Shown: positions 8,228-16,108 of the stretch, piece by piece
How the letters are laid out: the number at the start of each line of letters is the position of its first letter
Numbering within the stretch: the stretch's first letter is position 1
Assembly (NCBI GenBank): GCA_964374095.1
Contig: CAYJXJ010000030.1
Span: forward strand, 1-33,849
DNA: 33,849 nt
Direction of reading: 5' to 3'
Origin: CAYJXJ01 sp964374095
GTDB taxonomy: Bacteria; Elusimicrobiota; Elusimicrobia; UBA1565; UBA9628
Made by a program: the position numbers and the translations under genes
The notes under the pieces: model-generated
What the model was told of the DNA's origin: nothing
Database searches by the model: none
The model's input: only the letters and a program-made list of their open reading frames with translations

Positions 8228-10960
8228 TCACAGGATCGTCCTGGGCAGGAAGGTCATCTGCGCCAGGGACTTCTTATAGGGCGACTCGCCGGCCTTGCGG
8301 AGCCGGGCCTTGCCGACCTTGTAGCGGTACTGGTTCGTGAGGGGGTCCGGGACGCGGTTGATGATCGCGTTGGCCGGCTCGCCCGGCCACAGGAAGTTGG
8401 TGAAGACCACGCCCGGCCGGACGGCATCGGTGACGATCGCGACGGCCTGGAAGCGGCCGCGCCCCCGGCGGATCGCCCCCTGTTTCTCCAGGTTCTTGAA
8501 GGCGAACTCGTCATCCTGGACGCCGAGCAAGCCCCCGGTTTGGATCAGCACGTCGTCGTTGACCACCTCCACGTAGTCGCCGCTTTCGATGCCGCGGGCC
8601 CGAGCGTCTTCCGGATGGATCTCGGCGAAGTTGTCGGGCCAGCGCTGCATGATGTAGGGCCGGCGCGCGTCGTCGAAGGAGGATTGCCAGAGCTCGTTGA
8701 CCCTGCCGTTGGTCACCCAGAGTTCCGTGCCCTTGGGGCTGACGCGCTCGAAGAAGTCGCTGAAGTCCTCCCAGGGAGACTTGTGAAAGATCGCCTTGCC
8801 GGTGTGGGAGCCGAAAGCGGTCAGCCAGTCCGGATGAACCGTCGGACCCTCCGGCGTTCCGAAGTCCGTCTCCAGATCGTGGAGCCTCTTGGTCCCCACG
8901 ATGGCCCCGGGAGGCTTGGGGGAGCGGTAGTGGCCCGCATACTCCAGGTATTCTTCTCCCTCGGTCGGATTGGCGCGGTAGCGGATGGGGGTCTGTATCC
9001 CGGTGGAGCCGAGTTCCCGAAGAATGTCGTGCGATCTCTTGCCCGCCTGCTTGGCGTACCAGACGAGCGGGTGGTAGTTGAGCACGCCGCCGCGGCTGAA
9101 CCTAGCGCCTTCTTCGAACACCGCGTTGGAGTCCTTCCAGTCGTAGCCCTCGAAACCCATCCTCTTGCCGACCTGCGCGATAATCCACCAGTCCGGCTTG
9201 GCCTCTCCGGGCGGGTCGTAGAACTTGGAGTAGAGCCTAAGCCTTCGCTCGCCGTTGGCCCGGGTGAAGTCCTCCTCGCCCCAGGCCGCGGCCGGCAGGA
9301 CGAGGTCCGCGAGTTCAGAACCGATGGGGTCGCGGAGGTAGATGTCCTGATGCGCCACGACCATCCCGCCGGAGTCGACCCGCTCCTTGAGGGTTTTGGC
9401 CGCGGCCGTGGGATCGGCGGACGCGACCTGATGGGGATTCTTCCTGGTCAATTGGAAGAACCTTTCGCGCAGTTCGTCCGAGGCGGTCATGGCCTGAATC
9501 CAAGTCGTGCCGATGACCCAGGCGAACCTCAGATGGCCCGCCTCCACCCAGCGGTCTAAGTCCAGCTCCTTCTTGCGGCGTCCCGGGACTTTCTCGGGAG
9601 AGAGGATGCGCGGGTAGGCTTCCGCGCGGCTGGCCCAGCCCCTCTGGTGTCCCCCAAGCCTCGACGCGACCCTGCCGGGACGGTTCCCCGCGCCGCAGGC
9701 GAATATCAGGGCCGAGAAGGACGTCGTGTTGAGGTAGTTGGTAGACCAGTAGTTCCCCTTTTCGAAGCCGAATGAGGCCTTGGGTCTCGTCTTTCCGGCG
9801 CCGGTCAGGAGTTCGGCTGCCTGGACGATCTTGTCGCCGGGAACGCCCGTGATCCGCGAGGCGGCCGTCAATTCCGCGGGCTGATACCCAAGAATCCATT
9901 TCTTGTAGCCCTCGTAGCTGGTTCCGTACTTCCCCCAGGTGGTCCGCCACTCCACGGGCGTGTTCCTGGGACCCCGCCCGAAGCCCGAGTCGACCTCCCA
10001 GGAGTTGGAGGCCCATTTGTCCAGGAACTCCTTGTCCTCCCAGCCGCGCTCCAAGATGAGACGGGTGATCGCAAGGTGCAGGAGGGAGTCGGTCCCGGGG
10101 ATCACGGGAAGCCAAAGGCCTCCGTTCTTCTCCGCAAAGGCGACCCCCATGGTCTTTCTCGGAAGGGCGTAAATCAGCTTGGCGCCGCCCTTGTATATCC
10201 ATTCCGTGAACAGGACGGTCTTCGTTTCATAGGGATCGGTCCCGGAGAGGAAGATCACCTCCGCCTGCGAGAAGTCATCGTAGGAGGCGCTGAAGGGCTG
10301 CAAACCGGCCTCGGCAAAGCCCGCGGACTCAGGGCCGTCGGTGGGGGCATCATGCATGGCATAGCAGGGAGTCTGGACCGAGGCGAAGCAGAGCTTCGAG
10401 ATGGCGTAGGTGTTCTCGTTGAACTGGTAGGTGTAGGTCTTCATGCCCCAGGCGTGTTCCCCATGCCGGCTCAGGACATGCTTGGAGACATCCGCCATGA
10501 CGGCGAGGGCCGTGTCCCAAGACACGGGCTCGAGCCTGCCGTTGACTCTCAGCAGCGGAGACGCAAGCCTGTCGCGGGGGGGCTTGTAGGGGCTGAAGCA
10601 TTTTTGAGCGATGGTTCCCCCGCGTATGGAATGGTTGCCTCCGCGATTGACGACGGACGCCTGGGGGTCGGGAATCACGACCGCATGGTGGGGCTTGCCT
10701 CCCACCAGCACCACGGTGTGCTGGTTGGGAGTGACCCAATAGCCGGAGAGGGCGGGGGTCGGGAAGTCCACGCCGAAGGCGTTTTGATTCGCCCGAGGTC
10801 CGCCCTCCTTGCCGACGGGCCAGACATAGGCCTTGTAGGCGCAGCCGACGACGCAGTAATCGCAGGCCGTCGGATAGGCCTTCGCGTCGCGCGGCGGAAG
10901 AGGGACTTTGTCCTCGGGGATCCAGTCCGGCTGTTGGGGAACGGTCTTCTCAAGTGCCAC
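8228..10960 (-). CDS. idrA: AioA/IdrA-family molybdenum oxidoreductase, probable iodate reductase large subunit
   Basis: This 910-residue protein starts at a GTG preceded by AGGAGG. Cysteines 33, 36 and 40 and Ser111 give C-x2-C-x3-C-x70-S, the pattern that holds the [3Fe-4S] cluster in arsenite oxidase AioA. The next stretch (YVWPVGKEGGP, HSIRGGTIAQK) is diagnostic of the AioA/IdrA branch. His203 and Glu211 match the AioA active-site His195 and Glu203, and SRLGGHQ matches the AioA VRMGGHQ stretch. The loop between His and Glu differs (HDAPTDGPE against HNRPAYNSE), and the protein is about 85 residues longer than AioA. It has no signal peptide, so it should cross the membrane with the Tat-tagged Rieske partner. 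Two di-haem peroxidases in the same operon favour iodate reductase over arsenite oxidase. Arsenite oxidase or another oxyanion enzyme remains possible. Confidence 0.75.
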   Translation of the reverse strand: MALEKTVPQQPDWIPEDKVPLPPRDAKAYPTACDYCVVGCAYKAYVWPVGKEGGPRANQNAFGVDFPTPALSGYWVTPNQHTVVLVGGKPHHAVVIPDPQASVVNRGGNHSIRGGTIAQKCFSPYKPPRDRLASPLLRVNGRLEPVSWDTALAVMADVSKHVLSRHGEHAWGMKTYTYQFNENTYAISKLCFASVQTPCYAMHDAPTDGPESAGFAEAGLQPFSASYDDFSQAEVIFLSGTDPYETKTVLFTEWIYKGGAKLIYALPRKTMGVAFAEKNGGLWLPVIPGTDSLLHLAITRLILERGWEDKEFLDKWASNSWEVDSGFGRGPRNTPVEWRTTWGKYGTSYEGYKKWILGYQPAELTAASRITGVPGDKIVQAAELLTGAGKTRPKASFGFEKGNYWSTNYLNTTSFSALIFACGAGNRPGRVASRLGGHQRGWASRAEAYPRILSPEKVPGRRKKELDLDRWVEAGHLRFAWVIGTTWIQAMTASDELRERFFQLTRKNPHQVASADPTAAAKTLKERVDSGGMVVAHQDIYLRDPIGSELADLVLPAAAWGEEDFTRANGERRLRLYSKFYDPPGEAKPDWWIIAQVGKRMGFEGYDWKDSNAVFEEGARFSRGGVLNYHPLVWYAKQAGKRSHDILRELGSTGIQTPIRYRANPTEGEEYLEYAGHYRSPKPPGAIVGTKRLHDLETDFGTPEGPTVHPDWLTAFGSHTGKAIFHKSPWEDFSDFFERVSPKGTELWVTNGRVNELWQSSFDDARRPYIMQRWPDNFAEIHPEDARARGIESGDYVEVVNDDVLIQTGGLLGVQDDEFAFKNLEKQGAIRRGRGRFQAVAIVTDAVRPGVVFTNFLWPGEPANAIINRVPDPLTNQYRYKVGKARLRKAGESPYKKSLAQMTFLPRTIL

Positions 10961-10971
10961 GGGATCGCCTC

Positions 10972-11535
10972 CTAGCCGGCTACCTTGTTGTCGTGGAACC
11001 CATAGAGTAGCCCCATGACGCCGGTCGCGTAGACATCGTCGCCGTCAAGCTCAAGGACGACTTGCGGCAGGGTCTCTGTCGCATGGCCCGAAACCACCAT
11101 CCCGTGCCTCCTCAGATCGAAAACCGAGAGGTGGTTGGGACAGGGCCCGATGGCCTTGTACTCGGGCTTGTAGAGCCCGGCGAGGCCGCCGCCCATATGC
11201 GCGCAAAGCGAGCTGAAGGCCACGACATCGGATTGGGGGCCGATCCCGCCGGAGGCCTCCTGGCCCAGCTTCACCAGGAAGCAGGCGCAGTTGGGATGCT
11301 CGTGGGGGTACTGGAAGTCGACCGGTTCGTCCTGGCGCAGCTCGCTTAAGCGCGCCACCTTCCTGCGCGGGTAACCAGCGATGCGAAGCGCCGCTTTCTC
11401 CTCGGCGCGCAGGACGCCGGGCAGGCTGGAGAGAAAAACCGTCACGGCCGCGGCGCCGCCGCCCATGAGGAATTGCCTCCGGGAGACGCAGAAACCTTCT
11501 TTCCCGCATGCGGGATGGCATTTCTTGGGGCTCAT
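10972..11535 (-). CDS. idrB: Tat-exported Rieske subunit of the AioB/IdrB family
   Basis: A 187-residue protein with a Tat signal (SRRQFLMGG near residues 18-26, followed by a hydrophobic stretch) and a Rieske domain. The [2Fe-2S] ligands are in CAHMG and CPNHLSVFD. It is the small electron-transfer partner of the molybdenum subunit encoded 11 bases downstream and carries the export signal for the pair. The extra cysteines near the N-terminus (KKCHPACGKEGFC) precede the twin arginines and are unusual. Its start overlaps the preceding peroxidase stop as ATGA, so translation is likely coupled. Confidence 0.85.
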   Translation of the reverse strand: MSPKKCHPACGKEGFCVSRRQFLMGGGAAAVTVFLSSLPGVLRAEEKAALRIAGYPRRKVARLSELRQDEPVDFQYPHEHPNCACFLVKLGQEASGGIGPQSDVVAFSSLCAHMGGGLAGLYKPEYKAIGPCPNHLSVFDLRRHGMVVSGHATETLPQVVLELDGDDVYATGVMGLLYGFHDNKVAG

Positions 11536-12689
11536 GGCTTTTCTCCTCCGAGGACCAATTTGCCGTACTCCGGCAGCGCGGGCGGGTCCATCTTGATCTC
11601 ATCGCCGCTCAACGCCTCCAAGAAGGCGATCAACTCCTTCTTTTCCTCGGGGCTCAGGCGCAGGGGTGTGAGTAGATGGCTCTTCGATCCCTCACCTCCG
11701 CCTTTGTCGTAAAAGTCAACGACTTCTTCCAACGCAGCGAAGATGCCGTTGTGCATGTAGGGGGCCGTATACTGGAGCTCGCGCAGGCTCGGCGTACGGA
11801 ATTTTTCCTTGTCTCCCTCCCGTTTGGAGGTGTAGTAAAGGCCGAGGTCCTTGTCCGCTTTCCTGTAGAGCTTCTCCGGGACCCCGCGGGCGAAGTGCTG
11901 GAAACGCAAGGCGATTTGACGCAGGGGGTCGTCCTTGAACGCGGGGTTCTCCGGGAGGGCCAAGGCGTGATAGTCCTGGTCCGACAAGAGCGGCCCGTTG
12001 TGGCACTGGATGCAGCCGGCCTTGTTCTCGAAGAGCCGCATGCCCCGTTGAGCCGTAGTCGAGAGCGCCTTCTTGTCGCCTCGCATGTACTTGTCGAATG
12101 GAACGTTGCGGGATATCGGGACCTCGCGTTCGAAAGCGGCGATCGCTTTGAGCGCGTCCGAGTAGAGAGGATCGCCGCCGAAGACCCTCTTGAACCGCTT
12201 CACATACTCGGGGATCTGTCTGAGTCGCTCCTCGATCATCATGGGGTCGCCGTTGCCCGCGAGATTGCCCGTGATCGCGGAGTTCGCTTGGGACTCCAGG
12301 CTGGTGGACTCTCCTCCCCAGAACAGTTTCGCGTAGTAGGCGGAGTTGAGTATGGTCTGGGAATTCCTCCAATGCTGGGTGCCGGGGTAGCCCCGGGACA
12401 GGTCGCTGCCGTCCCCCCAGCCCATGCTCGGGTCGTGGCAGGTGGCGCAGGACATGCTCCCATCGCCGGACAGGCGAGTGTCGAAGAAGAGGAGCTTCCC
12501 CAGTTCCACCTTGGCGGGGGATTGAGGGTTGTCCCGTGGAACAGGCACGGGGGGCAGGGGCCCGATCTTGGGGAATTTCCGTTTGGAGGCTTCGACGGCA
12601 TGCGTTCCCAGGGCGACGCCGAGACAGAGCGCGGCGAGCAGCGCCGCGAGCCGGCGCAGCGACTTCGCGTCCTTCATTTTGGCATCCAT
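11532..12689 (-). CDS. Di-haem cytochrome c peroxidase (MauG/CcpA family), IdrP-like
   Basis: A 385-residue periplasmic protein with an N-terminal hydrophobic export segment and two haem c motifs: CATCH in the N-terminal domain and CIQCH in the C-terminal domain. The family reduces hydrogen peroxide to water with electrons from small cytochromes. In iodate reductase clusters two such proteins (IdrP1, IdrP2) are thought to remove peroxide or assist the later steps to iodide. It shares the stop/start TGATG with the preceding peroxidase gene and overlaps the Rieske gene. Which paralogue is P1 and which is P2 cannot be told here. Confidence 0.85.
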   Translation of the reverse strand: MDAKMKDAKSLRRLAALLAALCLGVALGTHAVEASKRKFPKIGPLPPVPVPRDNPQSPAKVELGKLLFFDTRLSGDGSMSCATCHDPSMGWGDGSDLSRGYPGTQHWRNSQTILNSAYYAKLFWGGESTSLESQANSAITGNLAGNGDPMMIEERLRQIPEYVKRFKRVFGGDPLYSDALKAIAAFEREVPISRNVPFDKYMRGDKKALSTTAQRGMRLFENKAGCIQCHNGPLLSDQDYHALALPENPAFKDDPLRQIALRFQHFARGVPEKLYRKADKDLGLYYTSKREGDKEKFRTPSLRELQYTAPYMHNGIFAALEEVVDFYDKGGGEGSKSHLLTPLRLSPEEKKELIAFLEALSGDEIKMDPPALPEYGKLVLGGEKP

Positions 12690-13798
12690 CAGTTCTTCCC
12701 CAGTTCTCGAGGCGCGTATTCCAGAGCGGGGGGAGCCTCTGTGCTTGCTTCCTTGCCGCTTAGGGTTTCCAGGAACTCGACCAAGTCCCCTTTTTCCCGG
12801 CTTGACAGCCCCAGAGGCTTGAGCGGGGCGTCCTTCCCCCGGCCGCCTCCCCCGCGATCGTAGAAGTCAACGACTTCCTCCAAGGTCCTGAAGACGCCGT
12901 TGTGCATATAGGGCGCGGTCCGGGCCGCTTCCCTTAGAGAAGGGGTCTTGAACTTCCCGGCGTCGCTTGCCGACTTTGTAATCGCGGAGCGGCCGATGTC
13001 GCTCTTCAGGGCGGAGTAGCCTTTGACGCCCAAAGTCTTGAAGAACCTGCGGAAGGTGATGTGGCGCAAAGGCTCCTCGAACAGCGAGGGATTCTCCGGG
13101 ACTCCCAGATCGTGGAACGCCTCGTCGGAGGCCAGGGGCCCATGATGGCATTGGATGCAGGCGGCCTTCCCCTGAAAGAGGTCCAGCCCCCCGCGGGCGC
13201 GTTGGGAGATGGCGCTCAAGTCTCCGGCCAGGAACCTGTCCACCGGGGCTCCCTGGCTCGCGAGAGACTTGACGTAGGCGGAGACCGCGTTGAGTATCTT
13301 CCCGTAGGAGGGCTCGCCCCCGTAGGCCTTCCGGAATGCCTCCTCGTACCGCGGGACTTGGCGGAGTCTCTCGATGATGAGCCGCCCGTCCGCCTGAAAG
13401 AAATGGGCCTCCGACAAGTGGTCGCGCACGACCGTGGGGAGGTCGTTGCCGGGCAGTCTGCCGTCCCAATAGAACAGCTTCTTGTAGGCGCTGTTGAGCA
13501 GCGTGGGCGTGTTCCTGAAATACAGCGTGGACGGATACCCCGCGGAAAGGGCTTGGCCGTCCGCGAATGCCTTCTCCGGAGCGTGGCAGGAGGCGCACGA
13601 GATCGTGGCGTCGCCGGAAAGCCTCGCATCAAAGAAGAGCATCTTGCCCAGCTCCGCCTCCTCGGCCTTGGGCGCCGCGAGCGGCGGGAGGGGGGCGAGG
13701 CCCTTGCGCTCCTCCAGCCCCTGCCCCAAAACCTGGAAACCGTAACCAGCGGCCCACGCGAGAAGAACGGCAATCGTGATCCGAACGCCTTTCTTCAT
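12689..13798 (-). CDS. Di-haem cytochrome c peroxidase (MauG/CcpA family), IdrP-like
   Basis: A 369-residue protein. The start at 13798 is chosen because it overlaps the upstream stop as ATGA and begins a good signal peptide (MKKGVRITIAVLLAWAAGYG). Two haem motifs, CASCH and CIQCHHG, and the conserved N-terminal FFDARLSGD stretch mark it as a bacterial di-haem peroxidase. It is clearly a paralogue of the next gene (both contain PYMHNG and LEEVVDFYD). A pair of these beside AioA/IdrA-like genes is the main argument for the iodate reductase assignment. Confidence 0.85.
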   Translation of the reverse strand: MKKGVRITIAVLLAWAAGYGFQVLGQGLEERKGLAPLPPLAAPKAEEAELGKMLFFDARLSGDATISCASCHAPEKAFADGQALSAGYPSTLYFRNTPTLLNSAYKKLFYWDGRLPGNDLPTVVRDHLSEAHFFQADGRLIIERLRQVPRYEEAFRKAYGGEPSYGKILNAVSAYVKSLASQGAPVDRFLAGDLSAISQRARGGLDLFQGKAACIQCHHGPLASDEAFHDLGVPENPSLFEEPLRHITFRRFFKTLGVKGYSALKSDIGRSAITKSASDAGKFKTPSLREAARTAPYMHNGVFRTLEEVVDFYDRGGGGRGKDAPLKPLGLSSREKGDLVEFLETLSGKEASTEAPPALEYAPRELGKN

Positions 13799-14532
13799 GG
13801 CTTTGCGCTCCATTCAAATGAGACGGCCCGCGGCTTGCCCGCCGCCACGGTTACGTCCGCTTCCTTGACGCCCAGGACCGGGTGCCACGCCTTGATCTTG
13901 TACTTGCCCGGCGGGACCTCGGCGATGGAGAACCGCCCCTCTTCGTCGCTGAGGGCGTAATACGGGGTCTCGGCGGCGAACATCCAGCCGTGCATGAAAT
14001 TATGCACGTCGCACTCCACCTTGATGGTGTCCGTCTTGCGAAGCTTGACATCCTTGCTCAGCCGGCCTGGTGTTGGCTGCGCGATGTTGAACAAGGTGGA
14101 CCGCGTCCTGCCGCTCAATTCGTAGGCATGGATATTGTGGGCCACCGGATCGCTGTTGGAGATGGTCAGGGTCTTGCCCTTTGGAAAGATCAGGAGTGTC
14201 GGCAGAAAACGGCAGTCCTTCTGATCCACGAGCGGATCCTCGGAAAGCTTCTCCCAATCCTTGCCGGTCGGTATCCCTTCGATGTAGACGACCACGTTCT
14301 TCAGGCCGCCACTTTTGGAGACACCGACTTCCTCGATCACGCGCTCGCCTTGGCCGCAGGTGTCCTGATGCTGCGTGATCAGGATTCTCTTGGGCTTCGG
14401 CGGCGCGCCTCTAAATCTCGCCGTGCCTTCGATGGAGCCGCCGCCCGCCACTTTCGCGACCTCATACGCCCGCCCATTGACGGGCCAAAAGACCAGAGAA
14501 AGAAGCAGAACCGCGGGCGGGATCGGTCTCAT
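13795..14532 (-). CDS. Periplasmic cupredoxin-like protein with carboxypeptidase regulatory-like domain
   Basis: A 245-residue protein with a signal peptide (about residues 1-22). The middle holds a cupredoxin-like fold with candidate type 1 copper ligands: a His in AHNIHAYE, then CDVHNFMHGWM with Cys, His and Met. The last 70 residues (YYALSDEEGRFSIAEVPPG, then YKIKAWHP) are a carboxypeptidase regulatory-like beta sandwich. Similar proteins sit beside di-haem peroxidases and methylamine-utilisation-type genes. It could be a copper electron carrier in the operon. The gene overlaps both neighbours by ATGA junctions. Copper binding is inferred from motif spacing only. Confidence 0.65.
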   Translation of the reverse strand: MRPIPPAVLLLSLVFWPVNGRAYEVAKVAGGGSIEGTARFRGAPPKPKRILITQHQDTCGQGERVIEEVGVSKSGGLKNVVVYIEGIPTGKDWEKLSEDPLVDQKDCRFLPTLLIFPKGKTLTISNSDPVAHNIHAYELSGRTRSTLFNIAQPTPGRLSKDVKLRKTDTIKVECDVHNFMHGWMFAAETPYYALSDEEGRFSIAEVPPGKYKIKAWHPVLGVKEADVTVAAGKPRAVSFEWSAKP

Positions 14533-15378
14533 GGGTTGGACGCCTCCTTGGTTGAAAGTTGAGCCAGGTAGTGGGCAATATCCCAGAAGGGGCCGAGGTC
14601 CTTGGGATTTTCAAGGACAGGCAGATAGGAAACCATCCGCGTTCCCTCAAACCCCGTGACCAGCGTCCGAACGATGTCTCTCGGGGCTCCTCCTGATTTG
14701 AAATACGTCCGGCCCTTCGTGAGGTCGCGGGGGAGGGTGGCGGCGCCGGCCGGGTCCGAGAAGTGCTCGGGGAAATGCTTGGCCAACGGGCCATCCCCCT
14801 TCCCGTTCGATCCGTGGCAGGCGACACAGCCGAATTTCTCGTAACTGAGTTTCCCGCGGCCGATCGAGGCGTGCGTCGGCGCGGGGCCGACGCCGATCTG
14901 GACGGGCTTTCCCTGCTTGCGTCCGGATTCCGACATCATGCCCTTGATGTAGTAGACCACCGCCCACCTGTCCTTGGCGCTCAGGGTTCTATAAGGAGGG
15001 CATACCGTACTGCGGGAATCCAAGGGAGACCGTCCTGAAGAGATCATCGTCGGTCGGCAAGGCGCCCCATGGCGTCGTCCGCAACTTGAACTCTCCCAAA
15101 GTGAAATTCCTCGGCTTGGTCCGCATGAGCTGACTGGCGCTTCCCTGCCCGTCTCCGGCCCGCCCGTGGCAGATGAAGCACCGCGTCTGATAGACCTGCT
15201 TGCCTAACCTGACGATCTGAGGAGACTCGTCGATCCTCGATTTGAGCGCATCCTCCCACGGTGAGGCGATCTTGTCGTTCGATGAATTGGGAGACTGGCC
15301 CCAAACGGCTATGTCGGCGAGGAGAAACGCCATGAGCAGCGCGGCGGTGATTCTGCGCGCGGAGAAGGCCATCACCAT
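14529..15378 (-). pseudogene. Di-haem cytochrome c, split by a one-base frameshift
   Basis: Two overlapping frames together make one periplasmic protein. The first runs from ATG 15378 (signal peptide, haem motif CFICH) to a premature TAG about base 14989, ending YGMPSL. The second frame continues with YRTLSAKDRWAVVYYIKGM and carries the second haem motif CVACH, ending at 14529. Family members read straight through this point (GMPS-x-RTLSxxDRW), and removing one T near 14992-14994 restores MPSYRTLSAKDRW. The joined protein would be about 280 residues with two cytochrome c domains, likely an electron carrier to the reductase. Its start overlaps the preceding cytochrome gene and its end overlaps the cupredoxin gene, so the frame may be broken only in this assembly. 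Confidence 0.8.
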
Positions 15379-15944
15379 TCCTCGCCCCTCTTGGGTTCGG
15401 GCGCGAGGCTGAGGAGATACGCTGCCAGAGCCTCGACTTGGTCCTCGGACAAAACCTCTTTCCACGGAGGCATGAACAGCGGCGGGTCCGCGGCGTTTGG
15501 ATCTTCCTTGTCGACGACCGGAACCCCCGCCAGGATCTTCTTCTTCAGTTCCTCAGCCGTATATCCTTCGGCCACCTTGGTCAGCGCCGGCACCTCCCCG
15601 CCTTTAGCGTTTGGATTCTTGATCCCGCCGCCGCCTTCCGGCCCGTGGCACGCGGCGCACTGATACTGCTGGAAGAACTGTCTGCCTCGCTCGCTCGCGC
15701 CGGCGTCGGCCGGAGCAAGCTCGGCCAGGAGCCGTCCAGCCGCGCCTGCCAATACGAGCATCGACGCCCCCATCCATAATAGTCGCCGAGGGTCTGATGC
15801 CGTGGGACCATGCTTGCCCGCCGATGGGTCTGGGAGAAGTCTGCGCAACGGCCCTCCCTCGGCGCTCGTTGACTCGAGAGCGGTCTTGTCGACGAAAGCG
15901 ATCCGGCATTCCTCCCGGCGCGACAGGCGTTTGCCGAAATCCAT
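15372..15944 (-). CDS. Cytochrome c fused to the nxrA leader peptide start
   Basis: The frame begins at ATG 15944, in repeat copy B, with the ten residues MDFGKRLSRR of the nxrA Tat signal. It then departs into EECRIAFVDK, so the twin arginines remain but the Tat hydrophobic core does not directly follow. A single hydrophobic segment near residues 56-72 (from MGASMLVLAG, ATG at 15773) is a better export signal or membrane anchor and may be the original start. The remainder is a mono-haem class I cytochrome c with CAACH and a distal Met in FMPPW. It closely resembles the C-terminal domain of the gamma subunit at 706-1788 (shared pattern KNxNAxGGEVP). It is the first gene of the inserted operon. 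Confidence 0.75.
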   Translation of the reverse strand: MDFGKRLSRREECRIAFVDKTALESTSAEGGPLRRLLPDPSAGKHGPTASDPRRLLWMGASMLVLAGAAGRLLAELAPADAGASERGRQFFQQYQCAACHGPEGGGGIKNPNAKGGEVPALTKVAEGYTAEELKKKILAGVPVVDKEDPNAADPPLFMPPWKEVLSEDQVEALAAYLLSLAPEPKRGEEW

Positions 15945-16108
15945 GTTCGTCCCCCTTCCCCGTCGAGAAGCCGCGAGCGGCCTCGCCGGTTCGTTGCCTT
16001 GGCATCGCAACGAAGCAGCCATGGCCCGAACGTTGCGAAGCATCCTATTTGGAAGCCCGCGCATGAAGAGCCCTCTCGATAAATTGGGGCGGGGCCGCTC
16101 GGAGATTC
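15914..16108. repeat. 195-bp direct repeat, copy B (kinase/inserted operon promoter region)
   Basis: Near-identical direct copy of 6850-7044 (192 of 195 bases). Rightward it leads into the complete histidine kinase gene. Leftward the nxrA start codon and first ten codons are fused in frame to a cytochrome c gene. The duplicated promoter therefore probably drives the inserted operon. Confidence 0.97.
15990..16014. promoter_or_regulatory. Inverted repeat in the divergent promoter, copy B
   Basis: Exact second copy of the TTCGTTGC-N9-GCAACGAA inverted repeat found at 6926-6950. It lies between the ATG of the fused cytochrome (15944) and that of the histidine kinase (16063), where an operator controlling both directions would be expected. 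Confidence 0.5.

Larger units (their letters stand above)
7045..15913 (-). mobile_element. 8.9-kb inserted segment with iodate reductase-like operon
   Basis: All genes between the two repeat copies run on the minus strand and form one redox operon. Direct repeats flanking a gene block that splits a once-adjacent divergent gene pair are what a single crossover with a circular molecule sharing the 195-bp region would leave. No integrase, transposase or attachment site is visible inside. Excision by recombination between the repeats would restore an nxrA-kinase junction and release a 9064-bp circle. Confidence 0.7.

Noticed and set aside
8096..9559. 487-codon open frame on the plus strand
   Set aside because: Antisense to the AioA/IdrA-like gene, which has clear motifs; no motif or ribosome site supports this frame.
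8228..11535. Calling the Rieske and molybdenum pair arsenite oxidase AioBA
   Set aside because: Kept as an alternative only: length, changed active-site loop and the two linked peroxidases fit iodate reductase better, and no arsenic resistance genes are seen.
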